Of a stretch of 64,000 nucleotides of DNA, positions 1 to 8,998 are shown one piece after another; position 1 is the first letter of the stretch, and every line of letters starts with the position of its first letter. The notes below the pieces were generated by a model. The model did not search any database. It saw only the letters and a list, made by a program, of their open reading frames with translations, and had not been told where the DNA came from. Source of the stretch: Phytobacter palmae (lineage in GTDB: Bacteria > Pseudomonadota > Gammaproteobacteria > Enterobacterales > Enterobacteriaceae); NCBI GenBank assembly GCA_900112785.1, contig FONB01000003.1, forward strand, positions 124,001 to 188,000, given 5' to 3'. A program made the translations under genes and the position numbers.

Positions 1-164
1 TTGCGCGTGCAAAAGCGCACGGCAAACCGAGCGGTATCCTGGCGCCTGTTGAAGCAGATGCCCGTCGCTATCTGGAATGGGGAGCGACCATCGTTGCTGT
101 TGGCAGCGATCTGGGCGTGTTCCGTGCGGGTACGCAGAAGCTGGCTGATACCTTTAAAAAATAA
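1..164 (+). CDS. garL: 5-keto-4-deoxy-D-glucarate aldolase, C-terminal fragment
   Basis: Only the last 53 codons are present, in the frame that starts at base 3, ending at the TAA at 162-164. The peptide contains [18 protein letters not shown] and GSDLGVF, the typical C-terminal part of the HpcH/HpaI aldolase family, and matches the GarL C terminus I remember. GarL splits 5-keto-4-deoxy-D-glucarate into pyruvate and tartronate semialdehyde, the substrate of the next gene, garR, 35 bases downstream. The gene is cut by the window edge, not truncated biologically as far as can be seen. Confidence 0.9.
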   Translation, partial: ARAKAHGKPSGILAPVEADARRYLEWGATIVAVGSDLGVFRAGTQKLADTFKK

Positions 165-199
165 TCAAACCACCACTGGATAAAGAGAGAGACGCAATT

Positions 200-1090
200 A
201 TGACGATGAAAGTTGGTTTCATTGGCCTTGGCATCATGGGTAAACCAATGAGTAAAAACCTCATTAAAGCAGGTTACTCACTGGTGGTCTCCGACCGCAA
301 TGCAGATGTGGTCGCTGAACTGATCGCCGCTGGTGCAGAAGCCGCCACCAGCGCAAAAGCTATTGCAGAACAGTGTGATGTGATCATCACCATGCTGCCG
401 AACTCCCCGCACGTGAAAGAAGTTGCGCTGGGCGAAGGTGGCATCATTGAAGGCGCAAAACCGGGTACTGTTCTGATCGATATGAGCTCGATTGCTCCGC
501 TGGCCAGCCGTGAAATCAGCGAAGGTCTGAAAGCAAAAGGTATCGAAATGCTGGACGCGCCGGTAAGTGGCGGTGAACCGAAAGCTATCGACGGCACCCT
601 GTCCGTAATGGTTGGCGGCGACAAAGCGCTGTTCGACAAATACTACGATCTGCTGAAAGCCATGGCGGGTTCTGTTGTTCACACTGGCGATATCGGCGCG
701 GGTAATGTGACCAAACTGGCTAACCAGGTCATCGTGGCGCTGAACATTGCGGCAATGTCCGAAGCGCTGACGCTGGCAACGAAAGCGGGCGTTAATCCAG
801 AACTGGTATTTCAGGCAATCCGCGGCGGTCTGGCTGGCAGCACCGTGCTGGAAGCAAAAGCACCGATGGTTCTGAACCGCAATTTTAAACCTGGTTTCCG
901 TATCGATCTGCATATCAAAGACCTGTCCAACGCCCTGGATACCTCTCATGGCGTAGGTGCGCAGTTGCCGCTGACTGCCGCAGTAATGGAAATGATGCAG
1001 GCACTGCGTGCTGATGGTCACGGTAATGACGACCACAGCGCTCTCGCGTGCTACTACGAAAAACTGGCGAAAGTAGAAATCTCTCGCTAA
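200..1090 (+). CDS. garR: Tartronate semialdehyde reductase
   Basis: GarR reduces tartronate semialdehyde to D-glycerate with NAD(P)H in galactarate and glucarate breakdown. The 296-residue protein opens with the Rossmann motif GLGIMG, has the substrate motif DAPVSGGEPKA and the catalytic-lysine segment GAGNVTKLANQ of the beta-hydroxyacid dehydrogenase family. Length and sequence agree with E. coli GarR along the whole protein. A second ATG at 206 is the start used for E. coli GarR; 200 was chosen because it sits better behind the AGAGAGA stretch at about 184-191. It lies between garL and garK in the expected gar order. Confidence 0.96.
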   Translation: MTMKVGFIGLGIMGKPMSKNLIKAGYSLVVSDRNADVVAELIAAGAEAATSAKAIAEQCDVIITMLPNSPHVKEVALGEGGIIEGAKPGTVLIDMSSIAPLASREISEGLKAKGIEMLDAPVSGGEPKAIDGTLSVMVGGDKALFDKYYDLLKAMAGSVVHTGDIGAGNVTKLANQVIVALNIAAMSEALTLATKAGVNPELVFQAIRGGLAGSTVLEAKAPMVLNRNFKPGFRIDLHIKDLSNALDTSHGVGAQLPLTAAVMEMMQALRADGHGNDDHSALACYYEKLAKVEISR

Positions 1091-1215
1091 TAAGAAGGGT
1101 GCGGGAGCGCGCCTGAATTTCTTAAGCATCAACATCTTGCAGGTCGAAAACCACGACGGGTACGACCTGTGAGGTGCAATCAATGCCTTGCGCGGCAATG
1201 TCAGGCTAATCAACT

Positions 1216-2361
1216 ATGAAAATCGTAATCGCCCCAGACTCTTATAAAGAAAGCCTTTCTGCTACCGAAGTAGCGCAGGCGATAGAAAAAGGATTTCGGG
1301 AAATTTTCCCGGATGCTCAATACGTTTCAGTTCCGGTCGCAGATGGCGGTGAGGGAACGGTTGAAGCCATGATTGCCGCTACAAAAGGTTCTGTGCACAC
1401 GGCGCGCGTGACTGGTCCTTTAGGCGAAAACGTTAATGCGCGTTGGGGGATGTCCGGCGACGGTAAAACAGCCTTTATCGAAATGGCTGCTGCCAGCGGT
1501 CTGGCACTTGTCCCCCCTGAATTACGAAACCCTCTGATCACCACTTCACGCGGCACCGGGGAACTTATTTTGCACGCGCTGGATCATGGGGCAAAAAATA
1601 TCATTATCGGCATCGGCGGTAGCGCAACGAATGACGGCGGTGCGGGTATGGTACAGGCGCTTGGCGTGAGACTGTGCGATGCCAATGGTACCGAAATTGG
1701 CAACGGTGGCGGCAGCCTGATAAGCCTGAACGCTATTGATGTCTCCAGGCTCGATCCGCGTCTTGCTGGCTGCACTATTCGTGTTGCCTGCGATGTAACT
1801 AATCCGCTGACGGGCGAAAAGGGCGCATCGCGTATCTTTGGACCACAAAAAGGCGCGACGGAAGAGTTGATTGTCGAGCTGGACCGTAACCTTGCCCATT
1901 ACGCCGGGGTGATTAAAAAATCGCTGCATATTGATGTGAAAAATGTGCCGGGAGCCGGTGCGGCGGGCGGTATGGGCGCAGCGTTAATGGCATTCCTGGG
2001 GGCGGAACTGCGTAGCGGCATCGAAATCGTAACCCAGGCGTTGAATCTGGAAGAACATATCCATGACTGTACCCTGGTAGTTACCGGTGAAGGCCGTATC
2101 GACAGCCAGAGTATTCACGGTAAAGTGCCTGTGGGCGTGGCCCATGTGGCAAAAAAATACCATAAGCCGGTTATCGGTATTGCCGGAAGTCTGACGCGGG
2201 ATGTTGGTATTGTGCATCAGTATGGTATTGATGCGGTGTTCAGTGTTCTGACCAGTATTGGTACGCTGGAAGAGGCGTTCCGTGGTGCGTTTGACAATAT
2301 TTATCGCGCATCCCGTAACATTGCGGCCACCTTACAGGTTGGCATGTCTGCTGAGGGGTGA
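1216..2361 (+). CDS. garK: Glycerate 2-kinase
   Basis: GarK phosphorylates D-glycerate to 2-phosphoglycerate, feeding the gar pathway into glycolysis. The 381-residue protein has the family N terminus PDSYKESLSA and the glycine-rich stretch GIGGSATNDGGAGM, and is full length. It follows garR after 125 bases that contain a short inverted repeat (AGGTCG...CGACCT near 1140-1171), so the two genes may be co-transcribed through it. Its TGA stop at 2359-2361 lies inside the -35 element of the rnpB promoter. Confidence 0.96.
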   Translation: MKIVIAPDSYKESLSATEVAQAIEKGFREIFPDAQYVSVPVADGGEGTVEAMIAATKGSVHTARVTGPLGENVNARWGMSGDGKTAFIEMAAASGLALVPPELRNPLITTSRGTGELILHALDHGAKNIIIGIGGSATNDGGAGMVQALGVRLCDANGTEIGNGGGSLISLNAIDVSRLDPRLAGCTIRVACDVTNPLTGEKGASRIFGPQKGATEELIVELDRNLAHYAGVIKKSLHIDVKNVPGAGAAGGMGAALMAFLGAELRSGIEIVTQALNLEEHIHDCTLVVTGEGRIDSQSIHGKVPVGVAHVAKKYHKPVIGIAGSLTRDVGIVHQYGIDAVFSVLTSIGTLEEAFRGAFDNIYRASRNIAATLQVGMSAEG

Positions 2362-2386
2362 CATCGTCGCGCAAACCCTCTATACT
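2358..2386 (+). promoter_or_regulatory. rnpB promoter
   Basis: A -35 element GTGACA at 2358-2363 and a -10 element TATACT at 2381-2386 are separated by exactly 17 bases. The first base of the RNase P RNA (2394) falls 8 bases after the -10 element. The -35 element overlaps the garK stop codon, so the promoter is partly embedded in the upstream gene. Confidence 0.85.
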
Positions 2387-2393
2387 GCGCGCC

Positions 2394-2775
<382 letters not shown>

Positions 2776-2784
2776 TTTTCAGGT

Positions 2785-2808
2785 AAAAACCCGCTTCGGC
2801 GGGTTTTT
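2785..2808 (+). terminator. rnpB intrinsic terminator
   Basis: ACCCGC-TTCG-GCGGGT stem with a UUCG-type tetraloop, followed by TTTTT, directly after the mature rnpB end. Confidence 0.92.
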
Positions 2809-2932
2809 GCTTTTCTGTGACTTCACACTCCTGCACACTCCCATTTCCGGTAGCTACCTGTGCCTCGCTATTGCAACTTCCGCTGACAATGCTCTACTGA
2901 CTCCTGGAACATATTCACAGGACGCATCGAAC

Positions 2933-3343
2933 ATGAGTTCACATCCCGTTCGGACAATCATCGAAGCCTGCGACAGGGCGATTTCAGCGAAAGATTACGA
3001 TACCCTGATGACGTTTTACGCGGACGATGCCGCGCTGGTCATCAAGCCAGGAATGATTGCCAAAGGAAAAGAGAACATTCGTAAAGCTTTCATGGCCATT
3101 GCTGACTATTTCCAGGGGAGCCTGGTGGTAGAACAGGGGGAGGTGCAGGTCATTGAAGGTGCCGATAACGCGCTGGTCATCATGGAAACCCTGCTGCGTT
3201 ATCCGGACGGCAAAGGGGGCACAGTCGAGACAACCCGTCGCGCGACATATGTTTTTCGCTACACCGTGTCGCAGGGATGGTTATGCACGATCGATAATTC
3301 TTACGGCACCGATTTACTGGATAACGACTTACCATCAGGCTAA
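2933..3343 (+). CDS. SnoaL-like / DUF4440-type small protein
   Basis: A 136-residue protein starting MSSHPVR. It has the pattern of the NTF2/SnoaL superfamily: an N-terminal helix (IIEACDRAISAKDYDTLMTFYADDAAL), a segment GKENIRKAFMAI, and a C-terminal beta sheet ending TIDNSYGTDLL. Such folds serve as small enzymes or ligand-binding proteins, and the substrate cannot be told from sequence. The start at 2933 was chosen over the upstream in-frame ATG at 2732 because 2732 lies inside rnpB. No partner gene on the same strand follows; it faces yhaL across a terminator. Confidence 0.75.
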   Translation: MSSHPVRTIIEACDRAISAKDYDTLMTFYADDAALVIKPGMIAKGKENIRKAFMAIADYFQGSLVVEQGEVQVIEGADNALVIMETLLRYPDGKGGTVETTRRATYVFRYTVSQGWLCTIDNSYGTDLLDNDLPSG

Positions 3344-3365
3344 TTTTACCGGAAGCGCCTCAAAA

Positions 3366-3392
3366 AAAGCCCCGGATTTTATACCAGGGCTT
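3366..3392 (-). terminator. Terminator between the SnoaL-like gene and yhaL
   Basis: Inverted repeat AAGCCCCGG...CCAGGGCTT. Read on the minus strand it is followed by a run of seven T, which fits the end of the yhaKL transcript; on the plus strand the T run is poor. Confidence 0.7.
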
Positions 3393-3395
3393 CTG

Positions 3396-3563
3396 TTACG
3401 CTGCTTCGTCTTCTTGCGCCAGCCGTTGCTCCGCATCGGCGACGATAGCTTCCAGTTCTGTCAGCATGTCGTCGTAATCAAAAGATTGCGGCGATTCTGC
3501 CGGGGTAGTTTGCTGTGTGGGTATATGCTTTGACGTTCTGTATTGAACACTCTTTTTCTTCAC
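3396..3563 (-). CDS. yhaL: Small protein YhaL
   Basis: A 55-residue ORF starting with GTG at 3563, behind an ACGGAG ribosome-binding site on the minus strand. The product begins MKKKSVQYRTSK and ends with the acidic helix MLTELEAIVADAEQRLAQEDEAA, which matches the C terminus of E. coli YhaL closely; the N-terminal half is diverged. No function is known. It follows yhaK on the same strand by 27 bases, as in E. coli. Confidence 0.8.
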   Translation of the reverse strand: MKKKSVQYRTSKHIPTQQTTPAESPQSFDYDDMLTELEAIVADAEQRLAQEDEAA

Positions 3564-3590
3564 CGTCGTACTCCGTAAAAACTCACGCGC

Positions 3591-4292
3591 TTACACGGGT
3601 AAATCTATCAGTAAAGCGCGCAACGGCGTATCGGCGACTAACGTTATGTTAGCCTCATCACGAATAAAAGCGCCGTCACCGCAGGTGAGCGCTTCCCGCG
3701 ATTCGCACGGGGTGACTGCGTGTACCGTACCGTGAATCGACTGCAGGTAGGCGCGTGGCCCATGCAGTTGAAACGTAAGCTCTTCACCTTTTTCCAGCTC
3801 GATATGGTGTAACCACACCTGCTGACGTAATTGCAGACTGTCCTGGCTACCGTCCGGCGAGGCCAGCAACTGGCGAGCCTGATCGGCAATCGTCACTTTT
3901 TGCACCGTCGGATTTTCACGTTCCGGGCAGGCATCAAGCCACAATTGCATACGTGTCAGCGGCTTATCTTTACTCAGATTATGTTCGCTATAGCTAATGC
4001 CTGGCTGAGTCGCAATGAGCAATGCTTCGCCCGTTTTGGCCTGAATATGGTTACCTTCGCTGTCGCGATACTCGGCTTCGCCTTCCAGAATCAGGTTCAG
4101 AATATCTACTTTTGGATAGGTACGCGGCTGGAATGATGCACCGGGTGCCAGTACTTCCTGGTTCAGTACGCGCAGGGAGGCGTAGCCCAAAAGTTTCGGG
4201 TCAAAGTAATGTCCAAAGGAAAAGGTGTAGCGGGCCTGCAGCCAGCCGAAGTCCGCTTGTCCACATTGTTTGGCTGTTCTGGTAGTAATCAT
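3591..4292 (-). CDS. yhaK: Pirin-family bicupin YhaK
   Basis: A 233-residue pirin-like protein with the motif FSFGHYFDPKLLG near the N terminus and two cupin barrels. E. coli YhaK, of the same length, has been described as a cytosolic bicupin whose cysteines respond to reactive oxygen species. It is transcribed divergently from the LysR regulator gene yhaJ, with 106 bases between the start codons, which suggests control by YhaJ. Full length, with no defects seen. Confidence 0.93.
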   Translation of the reverse strand: MITTRTAKQCGQADFGWLQARYTFSFGHYFDPKLLGYASLRVLNQEVLAPGASFQPRTYPKVDILNLILEGEAEYRDSEGNHIQAKTGEALLIATQPGISYSEHNLSKDKPLTRMQLWLDACPERENPTVQKVTIADQARQLLASPDGSQDSLQLRQQVWLHHIELEKGEELTFQLHGPRAYLQSIHGTVHAVTPCESREALTCGDGAFIRDEANITLVADTPLRALLIDLPV

Positions 4293-4398
4293 AATTCTTG
4301 ACCTCTCTTTACACTAAAACAATGGTAAAGGTATGGACGCTGCATTGTTAGCCAGATATTCTGCCCGGTATGTTCAAATTTCCTGAATGAGAACAAAA

Positions 4399-5295
4399 AT
4401 GGCGAAAGATAGGGCACTTACGCTGGAAGCGTTACGCGTCATGGACGCAATTGACCGTCGCGGTAGCTTTGCCGCCGCAGCAGATGAACTGGGGCGGGTA
4501 CCTTCCGCACTCAGTTACACGATGCAGAAACTGGAAGAAGAGCTGGACGTTGTTCTGTTTGACCGCTCTGGTCACAGAACGAAGTTTACTAATGTTGGCC
4601 GCATGCTGCTCGAACGCGGTCGTGTTTTGCTCGAAGCGGCTGACAAACTGACTACCGATGCCGAAGCGCTGGCACGCGGCTGGGAAACGCATTTGACCCT
4701 GGTCACCGAAGCACTGGTGCCGACCCCCGAGCTTTTCCCGCTTGTTGATAAACTGGCGGCGAAAGCCAACACGCAGCTCTCGATCATTACCGAAGTGCTT
4801 GCCGGTGCCTGGGAGCGGCTGGAGCAGGGGCGAGCGGACATTGTGATTGCGCCGGATATGCATTTCCGCTCTTCGTCGGAAATTAACTCTCGCAAGCTGT
4901 ATAAGGTTCTGAACGTCTATGTCGCAGCACCAGACCATCCGATTCACCACGAACCGGAACCGCTGTCTGAGGTGACACGAGTGAAATATCGCGGTGTGGC
5001 GGTTGCGGATACCGCGCGTGAGCGTCCGGTCCTGACGGTGCAGTTACTGGACAAACAGCCGCGTCTGACGGTCAGTACGATTGAAGATAAGCGTCAGGCA
5101 TTACTGGCGGGACTGGGTGTAGCGACAATGCCTTATCCGCTGGTTGAGCAGGATATTGCAGAAGGGCGTTTGCGCGTTGTCAGCCCGGAATATACCAGCG
5201 AAGTCGACATTATCATGGCATGGCGGCGTGACAGCATGGGTGAAGCAAAAGCCTGGTGTCTGCGCGAAATCCCGAAACTCTTCTCCAGTAAATAA
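4399..5295 (+). CDS. yhaJ: LysR-type regulator YhaJ
   Basis: A 298-residue LysR-type regulator. The winged helix-turn-helix occupies about residues 1-65 (SFAAAADELGRVPSALSYTM) and the rest is the periplasmic-binding-like effector domain. The start at MAKDRALT (4399) matches E. coli YhaJ; an in-frame ATG at 4387 would add MRTK. In E. coli YhaJ activates yqjF and is used in sensors for dinitrotoluene breakdown products, with quinone-like metabolites as likely inducers. yhaK, yhaH, yqjG and yqjF lie beside it here. Confidence 0.95.
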   Translation: MAKDRALTLEALRVMDAIDRRGSFAAAADELGRVPSALSYTMQKLEEELDVVLFDRSGHRTKFTNVGRMLLERGRVLLEAADKLTTDAEALARGWETHLTLVTEALVPTPELFPLVDKLAAKANTQLSIITEVLAGAWERLEQGRADIVIAPDMHFRSSSEINSRKLYKVLNVYVAAPDHPIHHEPEPLSEVTRVKYRGVAVADTARERPVLTVQLLDKQPRLTVSTIEDKRQALLAGLGVATMPYPLVEQDIAEGRLRVVSPEYTSEVDIIMAWRRDSMGEAKAWCLREIPKLFSSK

Positions 5296-5310
5296 TTCCC
5301 TGGCAGTCCC

Positions 5311-5673
5311 TTAAGGAAACGCTTTTGGCTCCGGGCCGAAGCGGTTTTCTTCGGGGGTGCCGTGCTGGCTCCAGAAAGCCAACAGCATCAACCAACCCAG
5401 CACGGGTAAGCACCACAACCACAGCCATTTGGCGGTGCGATTGGTATCGTGCAATCGACGCGACTGAACGGCAAGGGATGGCAGGAAAACCAGCAGAGCG
5501 TAGATCAGGCTTAACAGGCCAATGCTACCAGCACGCCAGCCTGAAATATTATCCACCACCGCAAGCACGCCATAGAGAATGATGTTGACCAACATAAACA
5601 TCCAGAACTCCCGGCGATGCGCGCGGCCACGAAAGTGGACATAGCGGGTCAGCACGTTGAAATACCAGTCCAT
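5311..5673 (-). CDS. yhaH: DUF805 inner membrane protein YhaH
   Basis: A 120-residue membrane protein of the DUF805 family with three to four hydrophobic helices (IILYGVLAVVDNI, IGLLSLIYALLVFLP, WLWLWCLPVLGWLMLLAFW) and the family motifs RYVHFRGRAHRREFW and SRRLHDTNRT. Its function is unknown. It ends facing yhaJ and lies downstream of yqjG on the same strand with 114 bases between. Confidence 0.9.
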   Translation of the reverse strand: MDWYFNVLTRYVHFRGRAHRREFWMFMLVNIILYGVLAVVDNISGWRAGSIGLLSLIYALLVFLPSLAVQSRRLHDTNRTAKWLWLWCLPVLGWLMLLAFWSQHGTPEENRFGPEPKAFP

Positions 5674-5787
5674 TCTCTACCTCGAAAGACGCACAATACA
5701 TTGTTTTCTCAGTGATCAATGTAAGAATAGACGGGGAAAAAAGGATGCGTAAAATATTTTCGGGCGCAGCGGCTGCACCCGAGAATA

Positions 5788-6774
5788 TTAAGCGAAACGG
5801 ACGTCCCGACCGTGAGGTTCGTTAAGATCCTGCCACGGGCCGATGGAGATAATTCCAGTCGGATTGATGGTTTTGTGGCTGCGGTAGTAGTGGGTACGGA
5901 TGTGGTCAAAATTGACCGTTTCCGCTATGCCTGGCATCTGATAGATATCCCGCAGGAAGCCATAGAGATTGAGATAGTCGCTGATGCGATGCTTATCGCA
6001 TTTAAAGTGGGTCACGTATACCGGATCGAAACGGATAAGCGTTGTCCACAGGCGGATGTCCGCTTCGGTTAGCTGATCGCCTGTCAGGTAGCGATGCTGC
6101 CCAAGGATTTGTTCCAGCCGGGCAAGAGATTCGAAGAGCTTGTTGACAGCCTCATCGTACGCCTCCTGGCTGGTGGCGAAACCGGCCTTATAGACGCCGT
6201 TATTGACGTTGTCATAGATCCAGCTATTCAGCTCGTCAATCTGCGCCCGCAATGCTGGCGGGTAGTAGTCACCGGCACGCGCACCCTGCGCATCAAACGC
6301 TGTATTGAACATGCGAATGATTTCAGCCGATTCATTACTGACAATGGTGTGATTTTTTTTGTCCCACAGCACCGGGACGGTTACGCGTCCGGTGTAATGC
6401 GGATCGGCATGAAGGTAAAGCTGATAGAGAAATTCATGCTGATAGAGCGAGTCGCCTGTCGCCGCCGGAAAAGTGTCGTCAAAGGTCCAGCCGTTTTCCA
6501 GCATCAGCGGGTTCACTACGGAAACCGGTAAGAAATCCTCAAGGCCTTTTAGCGTGCGCATGATGAGCGTGCGGTGCGCCCAGGGACAGGCGAGAGAGAC
6601 ATACAGGTGGTATCTCTCTTTTTCCGCCGCAAAGCCGCCTTCGCCAGACGGACCCGGTGCGCCATCGGCAGTGAGCCAGTTACGAAATGCTGATACTGAG
6701 CGCTGGAATCGACCACCGGTTGATTTGGTATCATACCAGGTGTCATGCCAGACGCCGTCAATAAGTTGTCCCAT
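5788..6774 (-). CDS. yqjG: Glutathionyl-hydroquinone reductase YqjG
   Basis: A 328-residue Xi-class glutathione transferase that reduces glutathionyl-hydroquinones to hydroquinones. The thioredoxin-fold domain carries the catalytic motif CPWAHR with Cys63, followed by a helical C-terminal domain with YLTGDQLTEADIRLW. Length equals E. coli YqjG. It lies 73 bases downstream of yqjF on the same strand, a pairing that fits detoxification of quinones. Confidence 0.95.
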   Translation of the reverse strand: MGQLIDGVWHDTWYDTKSTGGRFQRSVSAFRNWLTADGAPGPSGEGGFAAEKERYHLYVSLACPWAHRTLIMRTLKGLEDFLPVSVVNPLMLENGWTFDDTFPAATGDSLYQHEFLYQLYLHADPHYTGRVTVPVLWDKKNHTIVSNESAEIIRMFNTAFDAQGARAGDYYPPALRAQIDELNSWIYDNVNNGVYKAGFATSQEAYDEAVNKLFESLARLEQILGQHRYLTGDQLTEADIRLWTTLIRFDPVYVTHFKCDKHRISDYLNLYGFLRDIYQMPGIAETVNFDHIRTHYYRSHKTINPTGIISIGPWQDLNEPHGRDVRFA

Positions 6775-6847
6775 GATGCATTCTCCTTAGATGGCAAAAG
6801 CGAGGAGATGTCTCCTCGCTTCATGTCTCTTTATCAGTATAGAGCGC

Positions 6848-7240
6848 TTACCACTTTTTATTCAGTACGCGGTCAATGCTGAATGCGCCCGGACCGGTAA
6901 TAGCCAGCAGCAGGAAGCCACCAGCGATGCTCAGGTTTTTCATAAACATCAGGGAGTTCATGCCTTCCGCAAAATTGCTGTGGAAGATAAACGCGGTCAG
7001 CAGGGTGAAGCCTGCGGTAAACAGCGCAGTGGTGCGAGTCAGAAAACCGAACAGAATAGCCAGACCGCCGCCGAACTCAAGCAGGATAACCAGCGGCAGC
7101 ATAAAGCCCGGGACACCCATGGCTTCCATATACTGCTGAGTGCCAGCATAACCGGTGATTTTGCCCCAGCCTGCGGTAATGAACAGGATTGGCATCAGGA
7201 TACGCGCTACCAGTACACCAACATCTTCTAATTTTTTCAT
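6848..7240 (-). CDS. yqjF: DoxX-family membrane protein YqjF
   Basis: A 130-residue inner membrane protein of the DoxX family with four hydrophobic helices (VLVARILMPILFITAGW, MLPLVILLEFGGGLAILFGFL, TALFTAGFTLLTAFIF, and a final segment ending in GPGAFSID). In E. coli yqjF is the YhaJ-activated gene induced by dinitrotoluene metabolites. A 211-base gap upstream (7241-7451) holds its promoter region. It likely forms a unit with yqjG. Confidence 0.92.
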   Translation of the reverse strand: MKKLEDVGVLVARILMPILFITAGWGKITGYAGTQQYMEAMGVPGFMLPLVILLEFGGGLAILFGFLTRTTALFTAGFTLLTAFIFHSNFAEGMNSLMFMKNLSIAGGFLLLAITGPGAFSIDRVLNKKW

Positions 7241-7451
7241 CTTTCTCTCCAGGGAACCACAATGTCTTTTTAAGGGAAAAGTTCGGCAATCACGGGCGCT
7301 GGCCGCATGGTTGCTGTCGATGGAGAGGATATTAAACGGGGCGGGAAAAGATTGTTAGCAAGGAAAACTGTCGAAATTTTTCAAAGATACTGAAGGAGTT
7401 AGCGTGAAAAAGGTCGCTACCCCGGACAGCACGGTGCCGCCGGGGAAGGAA

Positions 7452-7742
7452 TTACCGTTGTTGATCAAGCGTGGATTTTACCAGCCGCCAGACGCTCCAC
7501 AGACCCAGTCCGCGCTTCGCCCAGCGCATCAGTATATTCGGGTGGCGCACCGACCACACCGCCATGAAGCTGCTGCCAACCAGCGCCCAGGACCGCAGGC
7601 TCAGAAAGGTATTCCAGCCGCGATCATAAGCACCGGTGGCTTCCAGCCAGTCACGGCGAGCAGCGGTCAAATCCAGCCGTTGCTGCTGAATTTGACTGAG
7701 CAGCAGGGCTTTACGCTTGAGACGCTCGGCCTTGTGACTCAT
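7452..7742 (-). CDS. yqjK: YqjK-like protein
   Basis: A 96-residue protein starting MSHKAERLKRKALLLSQIQQQRL, a charged N-terminal helix followed by a moderately hydrophobic segment (RSWALVGSSFMAVWSV). It is the last gene of yqjC/D/E/K order on the minus strand, and its start overlaps the yqjE stop by 4 bases (ATGA), which indicates translational coupling. Its function is unknown. Confidence 0.88.
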   Translation of the reverse strand: MSHKAERLKRKALLLSQIQQQRLDLTAARRDWLEATGAYDRGWNTFLSLRSWALVGSSFMAVWSVRHPNILMRWAKRGLGLWSVWRLVKSTLDQQR

Positions 7743-8137
7743 GGTTTGTCCTCTTCCAGCAACTGGCGGTCATTAGCCAGTTCCTGGCGCGTGTGGCGCA
7801 AGATTGTGGATTCGCGGGCTTTACGTAGGGTCCAGATACCGCCAATCAACGCCAGTACCAGTAACACCACCGTTGTGGCGATCATGGCGTTGAGCCGGTA
7901 TTGCGGGTCGATGGCCCAGATAATCAGCACCATCAGACTCATCAGGCCGAATGCGGCGAATAGCATGGTCAGTCCTACCATCAGGAGCAACTGGAAAAGG
8001 TTTGCTTTTTCCTCTTCCAGTTCGACCACCGCCAGGCGGAGCCGCGTTTCCACCATTTCAACCATAATGGAAACAATGCGCTGCCCGATACCCAGGACGC
8101 TTTTGCCCGGTCCTTGCGCGTGTCGTGAATCCGCCAT
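7739..8137 (-). CDS. yqjE: Phage-holin-like inner membrane protein YqjE
   Basis: A 132-residue protein with two transmembrane helices (LFQLLLMVGLTMLFAAFGLMSLMVLIIW and MIATTVVLLVLALIGGIW) and charged ends; DUF1469 (phage holin superfamily III like). The start MADSRHAQGPG at 8137 matches E. coli YqjE; a longer reading frame upstream overlaps yqjD and is rejected. It lies 2 bases after yqjD. Confidence 0.93.
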   Translation of the reverse strand: MADSRHAQGPGKSVLGIGQRIVSIMVEMVETRLRLAVVELEEEKANLFQLLLMVGLTMLFAAFGLMSLMVLIIWAIDPQYRLNAMIATTVVLLVLALIGGIWTLRKARESTILRHTRQELANDRQLLEEDKP

Positions 8138-8139
8138 AA

Positions 8140-8445
8140 TCAGCGACGCGTCAGGAGCACGCCCAGCACGACGCCGATCGCCGCGCCAATGCCCACGCTG
8201 GCCCATGGGTTTTCACGTACATACTCGTCGGTTCTTGCAGCGGCTTCCCGGGTCTGACGGGCAATTGCATCACCCGTTTCGCCCAGGCGATAGCGGCTCT
8301 CCTGCAAGGCTTTTTCGGCTTTGCTGCGCAGTTTGCTCAACTCTTCTTTTGATTTGTCCCCGGAGGTGCTCAGTACTTCCTCAAGGGTATCCGCCAGGGA
8401 TTTCAACTCAGCGCGCAGATGTTCTGTATTTGCCTCTTTAGACAT
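8140..8445 (-). CDS. yqjD: Membrane-anchored ribosome-binding protein YqjD
   Basis: A 101-residue DUF883/ElaB-family protein. An amphipathic, charged coiled region (about residues 1-80) is followed by a C-terminal membrane anchor with glycine spacing, WASVGIGAAIGVVLGVLLTRR. In E. coli YqjD binds stationary-phase ribosomes and tethers them to the inner membrane, under RpoS control. First gene of the tight yqjD-E-K unit. Confidence 0.94.
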   Translation of the reverse strand: MSKEANTEHLRAELKSLADTLEEVLSTSGDKSKEELSKLRSKAEKALQESRYRLGETGDAIARQTREAAARTDEYVRENPWASVGIGAAIGVVLGVLLTRR

Positions 8446-8484
8446 AATTCTCTCCAGGTGAGTGAGTGTTAACTTCCATCAAAA

Positions 8485-8853
8485 TCAGTAGTCACGCGCT
8501 TCAAGCGCCTTAAGTTCTGTCTCGGCCTCTTTCAGCTTGTGCTCGCGTTTACTTATTTTGTCCGCATCGCCTTTTTGTTTCGCTTTGGCGAGATCGTCGC
8601 GACGTTCGGCAACCTCGTCTTTCTGTCTGGCAATTTTGCGCTGATGCTCCGCACGCAATTTACTGTCGGAACAGGTGGTGCGAACCTCGTGCAGTGCCTT
8701 GTTTAGCCCGTCAACCCGACTCTGATTGTTGTGCTTTTCGGCATAGCTGATTTCACGCGCAATCTCCTGCTCCTTCTCCTGACAAGGGGAGGCGGCCTGA
8801 GACATCGCGCTTACAGATAGTAGGGCTAGCGCCAGTGCGATGCGGTATTTCAT
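8485..8853 (-). CDS. yqjC: Periplasmic DUF1090 protein YqjC
   Basis: A 122-residue protein with a signal peptide (MKYRIALALALLSVSAMSQA) followed by a charged coiled coil rich in Lys and Glu, typical of DUF1090. Start chosen at MKYRIA (8853), matching E. coli; an in-frame ATG 57 bases upstream would spoil the signal peptide. It is 39 bases upstream of yqjD and probably expressed with it. Its function is unknown. Confidence 0.92.
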   Translation of the reverse strand: MKYRIALALALLSVSAMSQAASPCQEKEQEIAREISYAEKHNNQSRVDGLNKALHEVRTTCSDSKLRAEHQRKIARQKDEVAERRDDLAKAKQKGDADKISKREHKLKEAETELKALEARDY

Positions 8854-8998
8854 AGTCGAAACCTTCCATTGTTGGCTGGCGAAACAACGCTCGTCAGCAT
8901 CCAGTGACATAACGTGGACTTTGGTTCCATTAACTCAAGCATAGAACGTTAACGGCTAAAGCACCAAAGTAGGTGAAAAGATTCAGAATCCTGGAGGA

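Noticed and set aside
1-183. 60-residue ORF at the left edge
   Set aside because: Out of frame with the garL C terminus, which reads cleanly from base 3 to 164.
278-1213. 311-residue ORF opposite garR
   Set aside because: Antisense shadow of a gene with strong codon bias; His/Arg/Gln-rich composition typical of such shadows.
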